A DNA stretch of 64,000 bases. It comes from Lachnospiraceae bacterium. GTDB lineage: Bacteria; Bacillota; Clostridia; Lachnospirales; Lachnospiraceae. The notes under the pieces were generated by a model. The model did no database searches and was not told the DNA's origin. It saw only the letters and a list, made by a program, of their open reading frames with translations. The position numbers and the translations under genes were made by a program. This document shows positions 28,716 to 37,663 of the stretch, in pieces. The stretch lies in contig JAILKH010000146.1 of assembly GCA_024693925.1 (NCBI GenBank), forward strand, positions 54,210 to 118,209, given 5' to 3'. Within the stretch, counting starts at the first letter, position 1. Each line of letters opens with the position of its first letter.

Positions 28716-28827
28716 AAATATATTATGGTAAAAAGTATTGCTTTTTTTAGATTGGTGTGCTTAAATGAGTTAAGTAGTGTTCAGAGTTCAAATCGGCACA
28801 TCGGCACAGATCGTGGTATATCCCGAT

Positions 28828-28878
28828 ATGAATATGGTGGTAATTATGAATAAAACAAAACCGGTTTTTAACGGATGA
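28828..28878 (+). other. Possible short leader reading frame upstream of rho
   Basis: ATG at 28828 opens a 16-codon frame ending at TGA 28876; an inner ATG at 28846 with GGTGG five bases before it would give MNKTKPVFNG. Escherichia coli rho also has a leader frame. Speculative. The wider 200-base leader also contains a tandem ATCGGCAC repeat near 28792-28807. Confidence 0.25.
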
Positions 28879-28919
28879 TTATCATCGTTTTTATTATTGA
28901 AATTATATAGGAGAGATGT

Positions 28920-30542
28920 ATGGGGAACAGAGCAAAGTATGAAACACTTGCGTTGGCTGTACTTAAGGACCTGGCAAAAGCGCGTGGGATCAAAGGTATT
29001 ACGGGTTTGAAAAAGGCGGATGTAATAGATGCAATGTGTAAAAAAGATGATGAGGATGCAGCTGCGACCGCGGATTTACCTGTTGAAACTGTGGTAAAGG
29101 ATGATAAAGAGAAGCTTTTAACAGAGGATAGCGAGAAGACACCTAAGAAAAAAAATGTAAAAACTAAAAAAACACAAATATCAAATAAGCACACAGATAA
29201 AGAAAAACAAGTCGTAGATGAAGCGGTAGAAAAGAAAGAAATAAAAGAAATAAAAGAATTTAAATCCCAAAACACTGATAACAGTAAAGATACCAAAGAA
29301 AATAAAGACAATAAAGACAATAAAGATAATAAAGATAAGGTCAATGGTACTGCAGTTGAAGAAAAAGCTCCGAACGGGCCGGATACAGAGCTTTCGGAAG
29401 AGAAGAAAACTCTTGACAGCGGTATCGAAGCCAGTGGGATACTGGAGGTGCTTTCCGATGGATATGGTTTTATAAGAAGTGAGAATTATCTTCCCGGAGA
29501 AAATGATGTTTATGTAGCACCTAGCCAGATAAGGAGATTTTCTCTTAAAACCGGTGATATTATAACGGGAAATACAAGAATAAAAAACCAGAATGATAAA
29601 TTCGGAGCGTTGTTATATATTAAATCCATTAACGGATTAACTCCACAGGAACATAATAAGAGAAAGAATTTTGAAGATCTGACTCCTATATTTCCCAATC
29701 AGAGACTTAAGCTTGAGACTGCCGGCGGATCTGTGGCAATGAGGATCATGGATCTTATGTCTCCCGTTGGTAAGGGGCAAAGAGGTATGATAGTTTCTCC
29801 TCCTAAGGCGGGTAAAACCACTTTGCTTAAGGATGTTGCCAAATCCGTTAAGAAGAATAATCCTGAGATGTATCTTATAATACTTCTGATCGATGAGCGT
29901 CCTGAGGAGGTTACGGATATTAAGGAAGCTATTGAAGGCCCCAAAGTTGAGGTTATTTATTCTACTTTTGATGAATTGCCGGAGCACCATAAAAGAGTCT
30001 CTGAGATGGTTATCGAGAGGGCAAAGCGCCTGGTTGAAGCGGGAGAAGAGGTTATAATCCTTCTGGATTCCATTACAAGACTTACGAGAGCTTATAATAT
30101 GACGGTACCGCCGAGCGGACGTACGTTATCAGGTGGTCTTGATCCGGCAGCTCTTCATATGCCTAAGAGATTTTTCGGTGCGGCCAGAAATATGAGAGAA
30201 GGGGGAAGCCTGACTATCCTTGCCACGGCACTTATTGAAACCGGTTCCAAGATGGATGATGTTGTATATGAAGAATTTAAAGGTACCGGTAACATGGAAA
30301 TGGTGCTTGATCGCAAGCTTTCCGAGAGGAGAGTATTTCCGGCGATAGATATTCCTAAATCCGGAACGAGGCGGGAAGATCTGCTTTTGGAACCGGAGGA
30401 ACTTGAAGCTATAAATATTATTCGTAAGGCTTTGAACGGTCTTAAAGCTGATGAGGCGGTAGAAAAGGTGCTGGATATGTTTGTACGTACGAGAAGTAAC
30501 CGGGAATTTGTGCAAATGGTCAAGAAGATAAGATTTATTTAG
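28920..30542 (+). CDS. rho: Transcription termination factor Rho with disordered insert
   Basis: Hexameric RNA helicase of 540 residues that releases transcripts. Residues 1-45 are the Rho N-terminal helix bundle. Residues about 45-160 are a Lys/Glu/Asp-rich insert with four NKD repeats. The cold-shock-like RNA-binding domain follows (SDGYGFIRSENYLPGENDVYVAPSQIRRF), then the RecA-like ATPase with PPKAGKTT (Lys299), LLIDERPEEVTDI and LLDSITRLTRAYN. Such inserts are known in Rho of some Firmicutes and Actinobacteria and can bind RNA or promote assembly. AGGAGA gives the ribosome site. rpmE follows, a common pairing, here with its own promoter. Confidence 0.97.
   Translation: MGNRAKYETLALAVLKDLAKARGIKGITGLKKADVIDAMCKKDDEDAAATADLPVETVVKDDKEKLLTEDSEKTPKKKNVKTKKTQISNKHTDKEKQVVDEAVEKKEIKEIKEFKSQNTDNSKDTKENKDNKDNKDNKDKVNGTAVEEKAPNGPDTELSEEKKTLDSGIEASGILEVLSDGYGFIRSENYLPGENDVYVAPSQIRRFSLKTGDIITGNTRIKNQNDKFGALLYIKSINGLTPQEHNKRKNFEDLTPIFPNQRLKLETAGGSVAMRIMDLMSPVGKGQRGMIVSPPKAGKTTLLKDVAKSVKKNNPEMYLIILLIDERPEEVTDIKEAIEGPKVEVIYSTFDELPEHHKRVSEMVIERAKRLVEAGEEVIILLDSITRLTRAYNMTVPPSGRTLSGGLDPAALHMPKRFFGAARNMREGGSLTILATALIETGSKMDDVVYEEFKGTGNMEMVLDRKLSERRVFPAIDIPKSGTRREDLLLEPEELEAINIIRKALNGLKADEAVEKVLDMFVRTRSNREFVQMVKKIRFI
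29301..29336 (+). repeat. Four 9-base tandem repeats inside rho
   Basis: Four copies of AATAAAGAY in a row, in frame, encoding Asn-Lys-Asp units in the disordered insert. A repeat of this kind can change copy number by slippage without breaking the frame. Confidence 0.85.
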
Positions 30543-30549
30543 AAAACTC

Positions 30550-30578
30550 TTGCACAAAAAGGCAGGTCGTGGTATTAT
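30550..30578 (+). promoter_or_regulatory. Promoter of rpmE
   Basis: TTGCAC, 17 bases, TATTAT, just after the rho stop. The 80-base leader that follows holds a hairpin ATTCATG/CATGAAT (30612-30629), which may be a ribosomal-protein leader structure. Confidence 0.6.
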
Positions 30579-30665
30579 AATTCAAGTGCGTTGACGGAAG
30601 TCATCATGGGCATTCATGTGTTCATGAATACATAAAGATATTTATGATTTAAGTGAGGTGATATC

Positions 30666-30872
30666 ATGAGAGAAGGAATACATCCCAATTATCAGCAGGC
30701 AACCGTAACTTGTAACTGTGGTAATACTTTTGTTACGGGTTCGACAAAACCGGAGATCCATGTTGAAATTTGTTCCAAGTGTCATTCGTTCTATACCGGG
30801 CAGCAGAAGAGTGCCAGAGTAGACGGACGTATTGAGAAGTTCAACAAGAAATACGGCGTAGCAAGCAAATAA
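30666..30872 (+). CDS. rpmE: 50S ribosomal protein L31, zinc-binding form
   Basis: Large-subunit ribosomal protein of 68 residues at the interface of the subunits. The C+ (zinc) form is shown by Cys16, Cys18, and the CSKC pair near residues 37-40. AAGTGAGGTG gives the ribosome site. It follows rho and precedes DUF1385-prmC-prfA, the usual order in Clostridia, but a terminator separates it from DUF1385. Confidence 0.97.
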   Translation: MREGIHPNYQQATVTCNCGNTFVTGSTKPEIHVEICSKCHSFYTGQQKSARVDGRIEKFNKKYGVASK

Positions 30873-30881
30873 TGAGGTTAC

Positions 30882-30919
30882 AGGGGCTGAGGCATTTACC
30901 TCAGCCCTATTTAATTTTT
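30882..30919 (+). terminator. Terminator of rpmE
   Basis: GGGCTGAGG pairs with CCTCAGCCC, six-base loop, followed by TATTTAATTTTT. Confidence 0.85.
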
Positions 30920-30935
30920 GGGAGATTTAATTATT

Positions 30936-31868
30936 ATGAAGAAGAGAACAGATCATTATTCCGGAATAGGCGGTCAGGCGGTTTTAGAAGGTATAATGAT
31001 GAAAAATCGAGACAAATATTCGGTAGCTGTAAGATTACCTAACGGGGAGATCAATGTAGCTATGGAAGAATATGAATCCTTTGCACCATTTGAGGGTCTT
31101 AATAATATACCGTTTGTAAGAGGTATATTTAATTTTATAGATTCCCTTATTCTGGGTACCAGAACTCTTAATTATTCGGCTTCTTTCTATGAAGAAGATG
31201 ATATTGACAGAAAGAAGAAGGATGGTCCCGGGGTAGGAGAAAAGATTATTTCCGCTGTTACGGTTATAGTTTCTTTGATCTTTGCTGTAGGATTGTTTAT
31301 GCTTTTGCCCTATTTTATTTCCCAATTTGTCAGAAGATGGATACTTTCCGATACGGTCATTGCTGTGGTTGAAGGTGTTGTCAGGATAGTGATCTTTGTG
31401 CTGTATCTTGTTTTGATATCTTGTATGAAGGATATTAAAAGAGTATTTATGTACCATGGAGCGGAGCATAAATGCATTAATTGTATTGAACATGGTCTTC
31501 CGTTAACGATCGAGAATGTGGCAATGTCATCAAGACAGCATAAAAGATGCGGAACAAGTTTTTTGTTTTTTGTTGTATTTGTATCTGTGGTATTGTTTGT
31601 TTTTATAAGAGTTGATGATCCTGTTATGAGGGTTGTTGTAAGAATACTTCTTTTGCCGGTAATTGCGGGAATTTCATATGAGATAATAAGGCTGGCCGGC
31701 AGGTCCGATAATGTGATCATAAGATTTTTGTCCGCGCCGGGTCTTATGCTGCAGAAACTTACAACCCGTGAACCGGATGATGAGATGATCGAAGTGGCAA
31801 TTGTGGCGGTTGATGCCGTATTTGACTGGCGTGGATATCTTAATGAGGAGTTTAACTACACACTATGA
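30936..31868 (+). CDS. DUF1385 membrane protein (YqhQ-like)
   Basis: Membrane protein of 310 residues of the DUF1385 family. The family start GGQAVLEGIMMK is present, followed by about four membrane helices (roughly residues 100-160 and 205-245) and the conserved YHGAEHKCINCIE and HKRCGTSF segments with histidines and cysteines that may bind metal. Its biochemical role is not known. Start set at ATG 30936, ten bases after GGGAGA. It overlaps prmC by four bases (ATGA), so translation is coupled; the association with prmC-prfA is widespread in Clostridia. Confidence 0.92.
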   Translation: MKKRTDHYSGIGGQAVLEGIMMKNRDKYSVAVRLPNGEINVAMEEYESFAPFEGLNNIPFVRGIFNFIDSLILGTRTLNYSASFYEEDDIDRKKKDGPGVGEKIISAVTVIVSLIFAVGLFMLLPYFISQFVRRWILSDTVIAVVEGVVRIVIFVLYLVLISCMKDIKRVFMYHGAEHKCINCIEHGLPLTIENVAMSSRQHKRCGTSFLFFVVFVSVVLFVFIRVDDPVMRVVVRILLLPVIAGISYEIIRLAGRSDNVIIRFLSAPGLMLQKLTTREPDDEMIEVAIVAVDAVFDWRGYLNEEFNYTL

Positions 31869-32725
31869 AATTGAAGGAGCTGAGAAGTGAGGGCGTAAGA
31901 CTTCTTGAACAGGCCGCGGTGGTCAATGCTGCTTATGATGCAAGGATTCTTTTGGAGTACACTTTAAGAGAAAATATAGATTATTTACTGCTTCATGGTG
32001 ATGATGGTATCGGGAAAGAAGATGAGGACAGATATCTTAAGTATATTAACAGGCGGGCATTACATGAGCCTTTGCAATATATAACGGGATATCAGGAATT
32101 TATGGGGCTGAAATTCTGTGTTGATAAGGAGGTGCTTATTCCTAGACAGGATACGGAATGTCTTGTTGAAGAGGCTATGATAGAAATACAGGATAATATG
32201 CGAGTCCTGGATGTTTGTACCGGTTCGGGATGCATTATTATCAGTCTTGCCAAATATAAGAACGGGCTTTATGCCGTGGGTTCCGATATTTCCGACGGAG
32301 CCTTGGAAACAGCCCGGTCAAATGCACTTTTGAATGAAGCGGATGTAAAATTTGTAAAAGGTGATATTTTTTCGGGTTTACATAATTTGGAATCCCCCTT
32401 TGATGTTATAATATCAAATCCGCCTTATATAAGAAGTAAAGAGATAAGTACACTGATGGAAGAAGTCAGAGACCATGAACCGGTTCTTGCTCTTGACGGT
32501 GGAGAAGACGGTCTGGATTTTTACAGAAGGATATTGGAGGAGACGGATAAATATCTCTTACCGGGAGGTATTATATTGTTTGAGACAGGTTTTGATCAGG
32601 GGATAGAGGTTGCTTCTTTATTGAAGGAAAAAGGGTTTATAAATATTGATATAATTAAAGACTTAAACGGTCTTGACCGTGTTGTTAAAGGACGCCGGGC
32701 TATATTGAAAGGGTCTAAGGATTAA
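31865..32725 (+). CDS. prmC: Release factor glutamine methyltransferase
   Basis: Methylates the glutamine of the GGQ motif in peptide-chain release factors using S-adenosylmethionine. The 286-residue protein has an N-terminal helical domain, the SAM-binding motif [16 protein letters not shown] and the catalytic NPPY in ISNPPYI. It starts in a four-base overlap with DUF1385 and is followed 65 bases later by prfA, its substrate's gene, so enzyme and substrate are made from one operon. Confidence 0.96.
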   Translation: MKLKELRSEGVRLLEQAAVVNAAYDARILLEYTLRENIDYLLLHGDDGIGKEDEDRYLKYINRRALHEPLQYITGYQEFMGLKFCVDKEVLIPRQDTECLVEEAMIEIQDNMRVLDVCTGSGCIIISLAKYKNGLYAVGSDISDGALETARSNALLNEADVKFVKGDIFSGLHNLESPFDVIISNPPYIRSKEISTLMEEVRDHEPVLALDGGEDGLDFYRRILEETDKYLLPGGIILFETGFDQGIEVASLLKEKGFINIDIIKDLNGLDRVVKGRRAILKGSKD

Positions 32726-32790
32726 TACCCGGAAAAGGCCCGGAATGGGTATGGCGAGTATTTATTGCAGCTTTGTGTGAGGATAAAAGT

Positions 32791-33864
32791 ATGTTTGATA
32801 AGCTTGAAGATATTGTAATGAGATATGAAGATATAATGAATGAACTGAATGAACCCGGAGTAGCGGACAATCAAAAGAGGTTCAGGGCTCTTATGAAGGA
32901 GCAGAGTGAGCTTACTCCTATTGTGGAAGCTTTTAAAGAATATAAGAAAAATAAGCAGGACATAGAGGACTCTCTTATGATGCTTTCCGAAGAATCCGAT
33001 GAGGATATGAAAGAAATGCTTAAAGAGGAGCTGGCGGCTGCAAAGAAAAATGTCGAAGCCATCGAAGAAAGATTAAAAATCCTTCTTTTGCCAAAGGACC
33101 CTAATGATGATAAGAATGTAATAGTTGAAATACGTGCGGGAGCCGGTGGTGATGAGGCTGCTTTATTTGCGGCCCAGATATACAGAATGTATGTTCATTA
33201 TGCTGAAGGCAGACGCTGGAAGGTTGAGACCATGGAAGTCGAAGAGATCGGTATTGGCGGAATGAAGAGTGTGACTTTTATGATAACAGGAACCGGTGCT
33301 TATTCCGTAATGAAGTATGAAAGCGGAGTTCACAGAGTCCAGCGGGTTCCGGAAACCGAATCCGGCGGCCGCATTCATACCTCAACCATAACTGTAGCGG
33401 TTATGCCGGAGGCGGAAGAAGTAGATGTTCAGATCGATGAAAAAGATATCCGTATCGATGTTATGAGAGCATCCGGTAATGGGGGACAATGTGTAAATAC
33501 TACTGATTCCGCAGTGCGTTTGACTCATTATCCCACAGGGATAGTGATCTACTCACAAACGGAAAAATCACAGCTTCAGAATAAGGAGAAGGCATTTGCG
33601 CTTTTGAGAGCTAAATTATATGATATGGAGCAGCAAAAAGCACATGATGCGGAAGCTGAGCTTCGTAAAAGTCAGATAGGTACAGGGGACAGATCCGAGA
33701 AGATAAGGACTTATAATTTTCCCCAGGGCAGAGTGACGGATCATCGGATCAATCTTACTCTGTATAAGCTTGATAAGATAATAAACGGTGATATACAGGA
33801 AATTTTGGATGCCTGTATAGCAGCAGACCAGGCGGCAAAGTTATCACGTATGGGTGATGAATGA
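32791..33864 (+). CDS. prfA: Peptide chain release factor 1
   Basis: Recognises UAA and UAG stop codons and triggers peptide release. It is 357 residues, the normal length. The catalytic motif GGQ appears in [12 protein letters not shown]. The codon-recognition region reads [20 protein letters not shown]; a PET tripeptide here is also found in Bacillus RF1. Start chosen at ATG 32791 with GAGGA about nine bases before; an upstream in-frame ATG at 32773 adds six residues and has no ribosome site. It converges on the minus-strand GGDEF/EAL gene with only 25 bases between stops. Confidence 0.97.
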   Translation: MFDKLEDIVMRYEDIMNELNEPGVADNQKRFRALMKEQSELTPIVEAFKEYKKNKQDIEDSLMMLSEESDEDMKEMLKEELAAAKKNVEAIEERLKILLLPKDPNDDKNVIVEIRAGAGGDEAALFAAQIYRMYVHYAEGRRWKVETMEVEEIGIGGMKSVTFMITGTGAYSVMKYESGVHRVQRVPETESGGRIHTSTITVAVMPEAEEVDVQIDEKDIRIDVMRASGNGGQCVNTTDSAVRLTHYPTGIVIYSQTEKSQLQNKEKAFALLRAKLYDMEQQKAHDAEAELRKSQIGTGDRSEKIRTYNFPQGRVTDHRINLTLYKLDKIINGDIQEILDACIAADQAAKLSRMGDE

Positions 33865-33889
33865 GAAAAACAAAGGATATAAAGCCGGT

Positions 33890-35581
33890 TTATATGTCTA
33901 TTGGATATATATAAGCCGAGGCCAGTTTTTCGGTATATTCATCCTGGGGCAGGGGTTTATCGAAGAGATACCCCTGTATCATATTGCAATTCATTTCTTT
34001 GAGGATCCTTGCCTGTTCAACGGTTTCGCAGCCTTCGGCAATAACATTCATTCCCAGACCTGTTATCATAGTAAGGATAGATCCCAATATTATCTTGTCT
34101 TTTGAATCTTCGGTGGCAATATTATCAACGAAGGATTTATCTATTTTGATTACATTAACATGGAGATCTTTGATAAGGCTTAAGGAGGAGTATCCGGTCC
34201 CGAAGTCATCAATGGAAGTCCTGATCCCATGATCGTTTAGGTCATCGACAAATTGTGTCATTGCTTTAAAATCATCCGAGGTAGCACTTTCGGTCAATTC
34301 GATTTCCAGATAATCAGGGTTTATCCTGTATTTGGTCAGGATTGAGATAACATCATTGATGAGGTCCTGATTTTTAAGGTGGTGTTTGGAAAAATTAACG
34401 GATATCCTTGGAGGTGTTATTCCGTTTCTTAACCAGTTTCTTATGTCTTCACACACTTTTTCCAATACAAAGAAATCAAGGTCACAGATTAAACCTTCTT
34501 CCTCCAGAATAGGTACAAACATGCCGGGCGGTAATATTTTTCCGTTATGCTTCCAGCGGACCAAAGCTTCGCAACCGGCTATTTTTTTTGTAATTACATT
34601 TACTTTCGGCTGATAATATACCAGAAATTCTTTGTGGATAAGTGCAGTACGGAAACCGGAAACAACTTCACGGTCTTTATTTATTCTTTCAAGGATACTG
34701 TCTGTAAACCATTCACAATCTGAATCGGCTATCTTTTTTGCATAAATTAAGGATGCATTGGCGCGGTTAATGGCCTCTCCCACGTTGCCGCTCAGAGCCG
34801 GTAAGGGATATATTCCGGATCTTGCCGAGATGCTTAAAGTTTTGGTTTTATTATCGTTTACTATGGAAATATTTATATTGGATATATAGTTAATATATTC
34901 CTCGACTCTTTCGTTTTTTAAAAGAGCAACAAAATTATCGCCTCCAAAGCGGGCAATGATCTCGTCGGAAGAATAAAAATTCTTGAGTTTTTTACTGTAT
35001 TCTTTAAGAACCGAATCTCCGGCTTGTGATCCCATTTGCTGGTTTATATAGTTGAACCCCTTCAGATTGGAAAAGATTAAAGTGTACTTGTTTAAGATCC
35101 CGCGAATACCCAGATCGTTGCTGAACTTCATAAAATATGCAGTGTTGGGCAACTGAGTCATATAATCGGTAAACTGACGACGGTTAAGCAGTTCATTGGT
35201 GATTGATCTGGTTATTATCAGATTTATATATTTGATGATAAAATCAAGCTTTGTTTTATCATCGACAGTGTAATTATAACCCTTTACAGGAAAAACAACA
35301 TAGTAGATGTTTCCTTTTTCCTGATTTTTTATACAGCGGGTATGAGCAAAGTGTTCATGACCATCATTGGATTCATATAGAATACGGGTTATATTATAAT
35401 CCTTTAAATCCCGGATCGGACCGGAAAATTCTATCTTAATTTCAAACTTGCCAAGATGAAATTCATCCGCTATATTGTTAAGTGCATCGGGTGTCAGGTT
35501 TAAAATGTCATCCAATGATACAGTTTCGATCTGCATAGCATTAAAAAAGTGCAGAAATCCTTCGCTGCATAATATATTCAT
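33890..35581 (-). CDS. GGDEF/EAL protein, c-di-GMP phosphodiesterase
   Basis: Cytosolic 563-residue protein. Start set at the ATG ending at 35581, seven bases after AGGAG; an upstream ATG would add eight residues without a ribosome site. Residues 1-150 are an unassigned sensor-like region. The GGDEF domain carries GGDNF, with the metal-binding Glu changed to Asn, so cyclase activity is doubtful; it may bind GTP and regulate. The EAL domain keeps EALVRW, SVNFSK, ELTES, IDDFGTGYSS, KID, AEGCE and IQGYLFDKPL, so phosphodiesterase activity is likely. An inverted repeat lies in its leader at 35607-35633. Confidence 0.92.
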   Translation of the reverse strand: MNILCSEGFLHFFNAMQIETVSLDDILNLTPDALNNIADEFHLGKFEIKIEFSGPIRDLKDYNITRILYESNDGHEHFAHTRCIKNQEKGNIYYVVFPVKGYNYTVDDKTKLDFIIKYINLIITRSITNELLNRRQFTDYMTQLPNTAYFMKFSNDLGIRGILNKYTLIFSNLKGFNYINQQMGSQAGDSVLKEYSKKLKNFYSSDEIIARFGGDNFVALLKNERVEEYINYISNINISIVNDNKTKTLSISARSGIYPLPALSGNVGEAINRANASLIYAKKIADSDCEWFTDSILERINKDREVVSGFRTALIHKEFLVYYQPKVNVITKKIAGCEALVRWKHNGKILPPGMFVPILEEEGLICDLDFFVLEKVCEDIRNWLRNGITPPRISVNFSKHHLKNQDLINDVISILTKYRINPDYLEIELTESATSDDFKAMTQFVDDLNDHGIRTSIDDFGTGYSSLSLIKDLHVNVIKIDKSFVDNIATEDSKDKIILGSILTMITGLGMNVIAEGCETVEQARILKEMNCNMIQGYLFDKPLPQDEYTEKLASAYIYPIDI

Positions 35582-35606
35582 ATTGAAACTCCTGTTATTG
35601 TGCACA

Positions 35607-35633
35607 CAAGGACTTCCGATAGAGGAGTCCTTG
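35607..35633. repeat. Inverted repeat upstream of the GGDEF/EAL gene
   Basis: CAAGGACT and AGTCCTTG separated by 11 bases, 26 bases upstream of the minus-strand start. It may be an operator or a leader hairpin. It does not match the cyclic di-GMP riboswitch core. Confidence 0.6.
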
Positions 35634-35767
35634 CGCCGGGTATTTATATAATAGTTATAATGTCATAGTTTCAGCACTTATATGATATCATGCGGCGGAG
35701 CAAAATTCAATTATGATAGATATGGGCGGACTACAATATATCGGAAAGCGGTAAGGGTAATGGGAGA

Positions 35768-36826
35768 ATGAGAAATAAATATGATCATATGGTTGAAACG
35801 GTGGATATTGATGAGAATGGAGACAGACTGCTTATAATAGATCAGACTTTGCTTCCGGGAGAAATTAAGGTTATAGGACTTAAAGATATTAAAGATATCC
35901 GGGAAGCTATTTATTTATTAAAAGTAAGAGGAGCTCCGGCAATAGGAGTTGCTGCAGCTATCGGTATATATGTGGTTTCAAAAAACAGTAATATAAATGA
36001 TCGCAGGGATTTTGATGCCAAATTCAGAGAAAATGCAGCTTATTTAAACAGTGCAAGGCCTACTGCGGTTAATCTTTCCCGGGCACTTGAGAGGATGGAG
36101 AAGGTACTTGAGGATAATAAAGATATTGAGGTTTGCCGGCTTCTTGAAAAATTAAAGGAGGAAGCTTTAAAGATAAAGGAAGAGGATACCCGGATGTGCC
36201 GGAGCATCGGTGAAAATGCACTGGGTCTTTTAAAAAAAGGAGATACCCTGCTTACCCATTGTAATGCCGGCCAACTTGCAACCTCCAAATACGGAACGGC
36301 TACAGCCGTTATGTATCTGGGAAAAGAGAAGGGTTATGATTTTCGTATTTACTGTGATGAAACAAGACCTCTTCTTCAGGGGGCAAGGCTTACTGCATAT
36401 GAATTGTCCTGTGCGGGAATGGATGTAACATTATGCTGCGATAATATGGTTGCTTCTTTGATGAGACAGGGGGTCATTGATGCGGTTTTTGTAGGTTGCG
36501 ACAGAGTTGCTTCAAACGGTGATGTGGCAAATAAGATAGGTACATCTGTAGTTGCAACGGTAGCTGCCAGATATAAGGTGCCTTTTTATGTATGTGCTCC
36601 ATCGTCCACCATAGATCCGGATACGGCAACCGGTGATGACATTGTTATCGAACAAAGACCGGGAGCCGAAGTGACGGATATGTGGTATGAAAAAAGAATG
36701 GCGCCCGATAATATCAAAGTATATAACCCGGCTTTTGATATTACGGATAATGAATTAATAACAGCGATAATCACGGAAAAGGGAATCTATCGTGCACCAT
36801 ATTTCTTTGGAAGAGAATTTATATAA
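35768..36826 (+). CDS. mtnA: S-methyl-5-thioribose-1-phosphate isomerase
   Basis: Methionine-salvage enzyme that converts methylthioribose 1-phosphate to methylthioribulose 1-phosphate. The 352-residue protein shows KVRGAPAIGVAAAIG, THCNAGQLAT (catalytic Cys165) and GCDRVASNGDVANKIGT (Asp245), all hallmarks of MtnA rather than of eIF2B-like relatives. The ribosome site GGGAGA is very close to ATG 35768; the in-frame ATG at 35789 is an alternative start. No other salvage gene is adjacent, so it may work in a scattered pathway or a methylthioribose shunt. Confidence 0.93.
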   Translation: MRNKYDHMVETVDIDENGDRLLIIDQTLLPGEIKVIGLKDIKDIREAIYLLKVRGAPAIGVAAAIGIYVVSKNSNINDRRDFDAKFRENAAYLNSARPTAVNLSRALERMEKVLEDNKDIEVCRLLEKLKEEALKIKEEDTRMCRSIGENALGLLKKGDTLLTHCNAGQLATSKYGTATAVMYLGKEKGYDFRIYCDETRPLLQGARLTAYELSCAGMDVTLCCDNMVASLMRQGVIDAVFVGCDRVASNGDVANKIGTSVVATVAARYKVPFYVCAPSSTIDPDTATGDDIVIEQRPGAEVTDMWYEKRMAPDNIKVYNPAFDITDNELITAIITEKGIYRAPYFFGREFI

Positions 36827-37057
36827 AGTAAAATAGTCACATAAAAACATAATATAACAATAATGGAGAATCCGGATAAAGAAATTGTTACGGGCTCTAA
36901 AAATAGCAAAAGATTATATAATTTTTACATATATCCACCAAACATAGGGCGGCATATTGTGAAAAATAACGAAAAATAAGTTCTTTTTTTGATCGGAGAA
37001 TTATAAATATATTAAAAAAATATATAAAATGATGCGTGACGCAGTGACAATAGTAAT

Positions 37058-37073
37058 CAAATTGTCCAATTTG
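37058..37073. promoter_or_regulatory. Possible operator palindrome
   Basis: CAAATTG, two bases, CAATTTG: a perfect 7 bp inverted repeat that ends 38 bases upstream of the -35 box of the HPr-like gene. No regulator is identified. Confidence 0.35.
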
Positions 37074-37111
37074 TTGTAAAGGATAAAGCCCCGGATACAA
37101 GATATTGATTC

Positions 37112-37140
37112 TTGACAATGTGATACTAATGTTGTAAAGT
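37112..37140 (+). promoter_or_regulatory. Promoter of the HPr-like gene
   Basis: Consensus TTGACA, 17 bases, TAAAGT. Confidence 0.75.
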
Positions 37141-37271
37141 TCTTTCAATGGCATTTCGGTAACATTTTATTAAATCCGGAGAATAATATATTATTGCCGA
37201 AGGCTTAATTGGTTTGGACACGATATGCGCTGATGGGTTGTTGTATTTTGTGTCGGATGAAAGGGGTGCTT

Positions 37272-37499
37272 ATGATGAATGAATGTAAAATCAGATTAGA
37301 TCTTAATAATGCAGGTGAATTTGTGCAGAAGGCTTCAAGGTGTGATTTTGATATAGATATATTTTATAATCATTTTGTAATTGACGCAAAATCCATGTTG
37401 GGAGTTCTCGGATTGGATTTCTCAAAGATCCTTACTGTTAAATACGGAGGAGAAAATCCTGATTTTAATATGATGCTTCAGAGACTTGCAGTGGGTTGA
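37272..37499 (+). CDS. HPr-like protein lacking the phosphorylatable histidine
   Basis: A 75-residue protein aligning with the phosphotransferase protein HPr over VQKASRCDFDIDIFYN and AKSMLGVLGLDFSKILTV. The segment that holds the active His15 (GIHARPA in HPr) is shortened by about four residues and has no histidine. The regulatory serine (HPr Ser46) is kept as Ser41 in AKSMLGV. It thus resembles Bacillus Crh in principle: unable to carry phosphate to sugars but potentially a kinase-controlled signal. Start 37272 follows AAGGGG by five bases; ATG 37275 is equally possible. It has its own promoter and terminator. Confidence 0.75.
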   Translation: MMNECKIRLDLNNAGEFVQKASRCDFDIDIFYNHFVIDAKSMLGVLGLDFSKILTVKYGGENPDFNMMLQRLAVG

Positions 37500-37553
37500 G
37501 AATAGGTATACATCATATGATCCTCGGTATTTAAATTGAATATTGTATTACGG

Positions 37554-37578
37554 GAGGCTGTTTTACAGCCTCTTTTTG
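37554..37578 (+). terminator. Terminator of the HPr-like gene
   Basis: GAGGCTGT pairs with ACAGCCTC, then TTTTTG. Short but strong. Confidence 0.88.
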
Positions 37579-37614
37579 TTGACCTTAATTTGAGTGGTTT
37601 TTATTTACGAGGTT

Positions 37615-37642
37615 TTGTTTTAAAAGGTTCGTATGTTATAGT
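37615..37642 (+). promoter_or_regulatory. Promoter of the nuclease-helicase gene
   Basis: TTGTTT, 16 bases, TATAGT with an upstream TG (extended -10). Confidence 0.55.
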
Positions 37643-37663
37643 GTAAATAATAAGGAGATAAAA

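Larger units (their letters stand above)
36827..37271 (+). other. 445-base A+T-rich intergenic region before the HPr-like gene
   Basis: No gene seen. It holds an A+T-rich tract (about 36995-37030), a palindrome TGCGT-G-ACGCA (37033-37043), a second palindrome CAAATTG-TC-CAATTTG (37058-37073), and the promoter at 37112-37140 followed by a leader of about 125 bases. I could not match the leader to a known riboswitch. Confidence 0.6.

Noticed and set aside
28795..28835. CCCGATAT resembling a flagellar sigma-D -10 in the rho leader
   Set aside because: No TAAA element at the required distance upstream; the flanking sequence does not fit.
29230..29340. Short repeats that might suggest a CRISPR array
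   Set aside because: The units are nine bases, contiguous, in frame with rho and encode a low-complexity protein stretch; no spacers exist.
35607..35633. Possible cyclic di-GMP riboswitch in the leader of the GGDEF/EAL gene
   Set aside because: The conserved core of neither known c-di-GMP riboswitch class is visible; only an 8 bp inverted repeat is present.
37209..37271. Longer N-terminus for the HPr-like protein starting upstream
   Set aside because: The extra 21 residues have no HPr counterpart, and AAGGGG lies right before ATG 37272.
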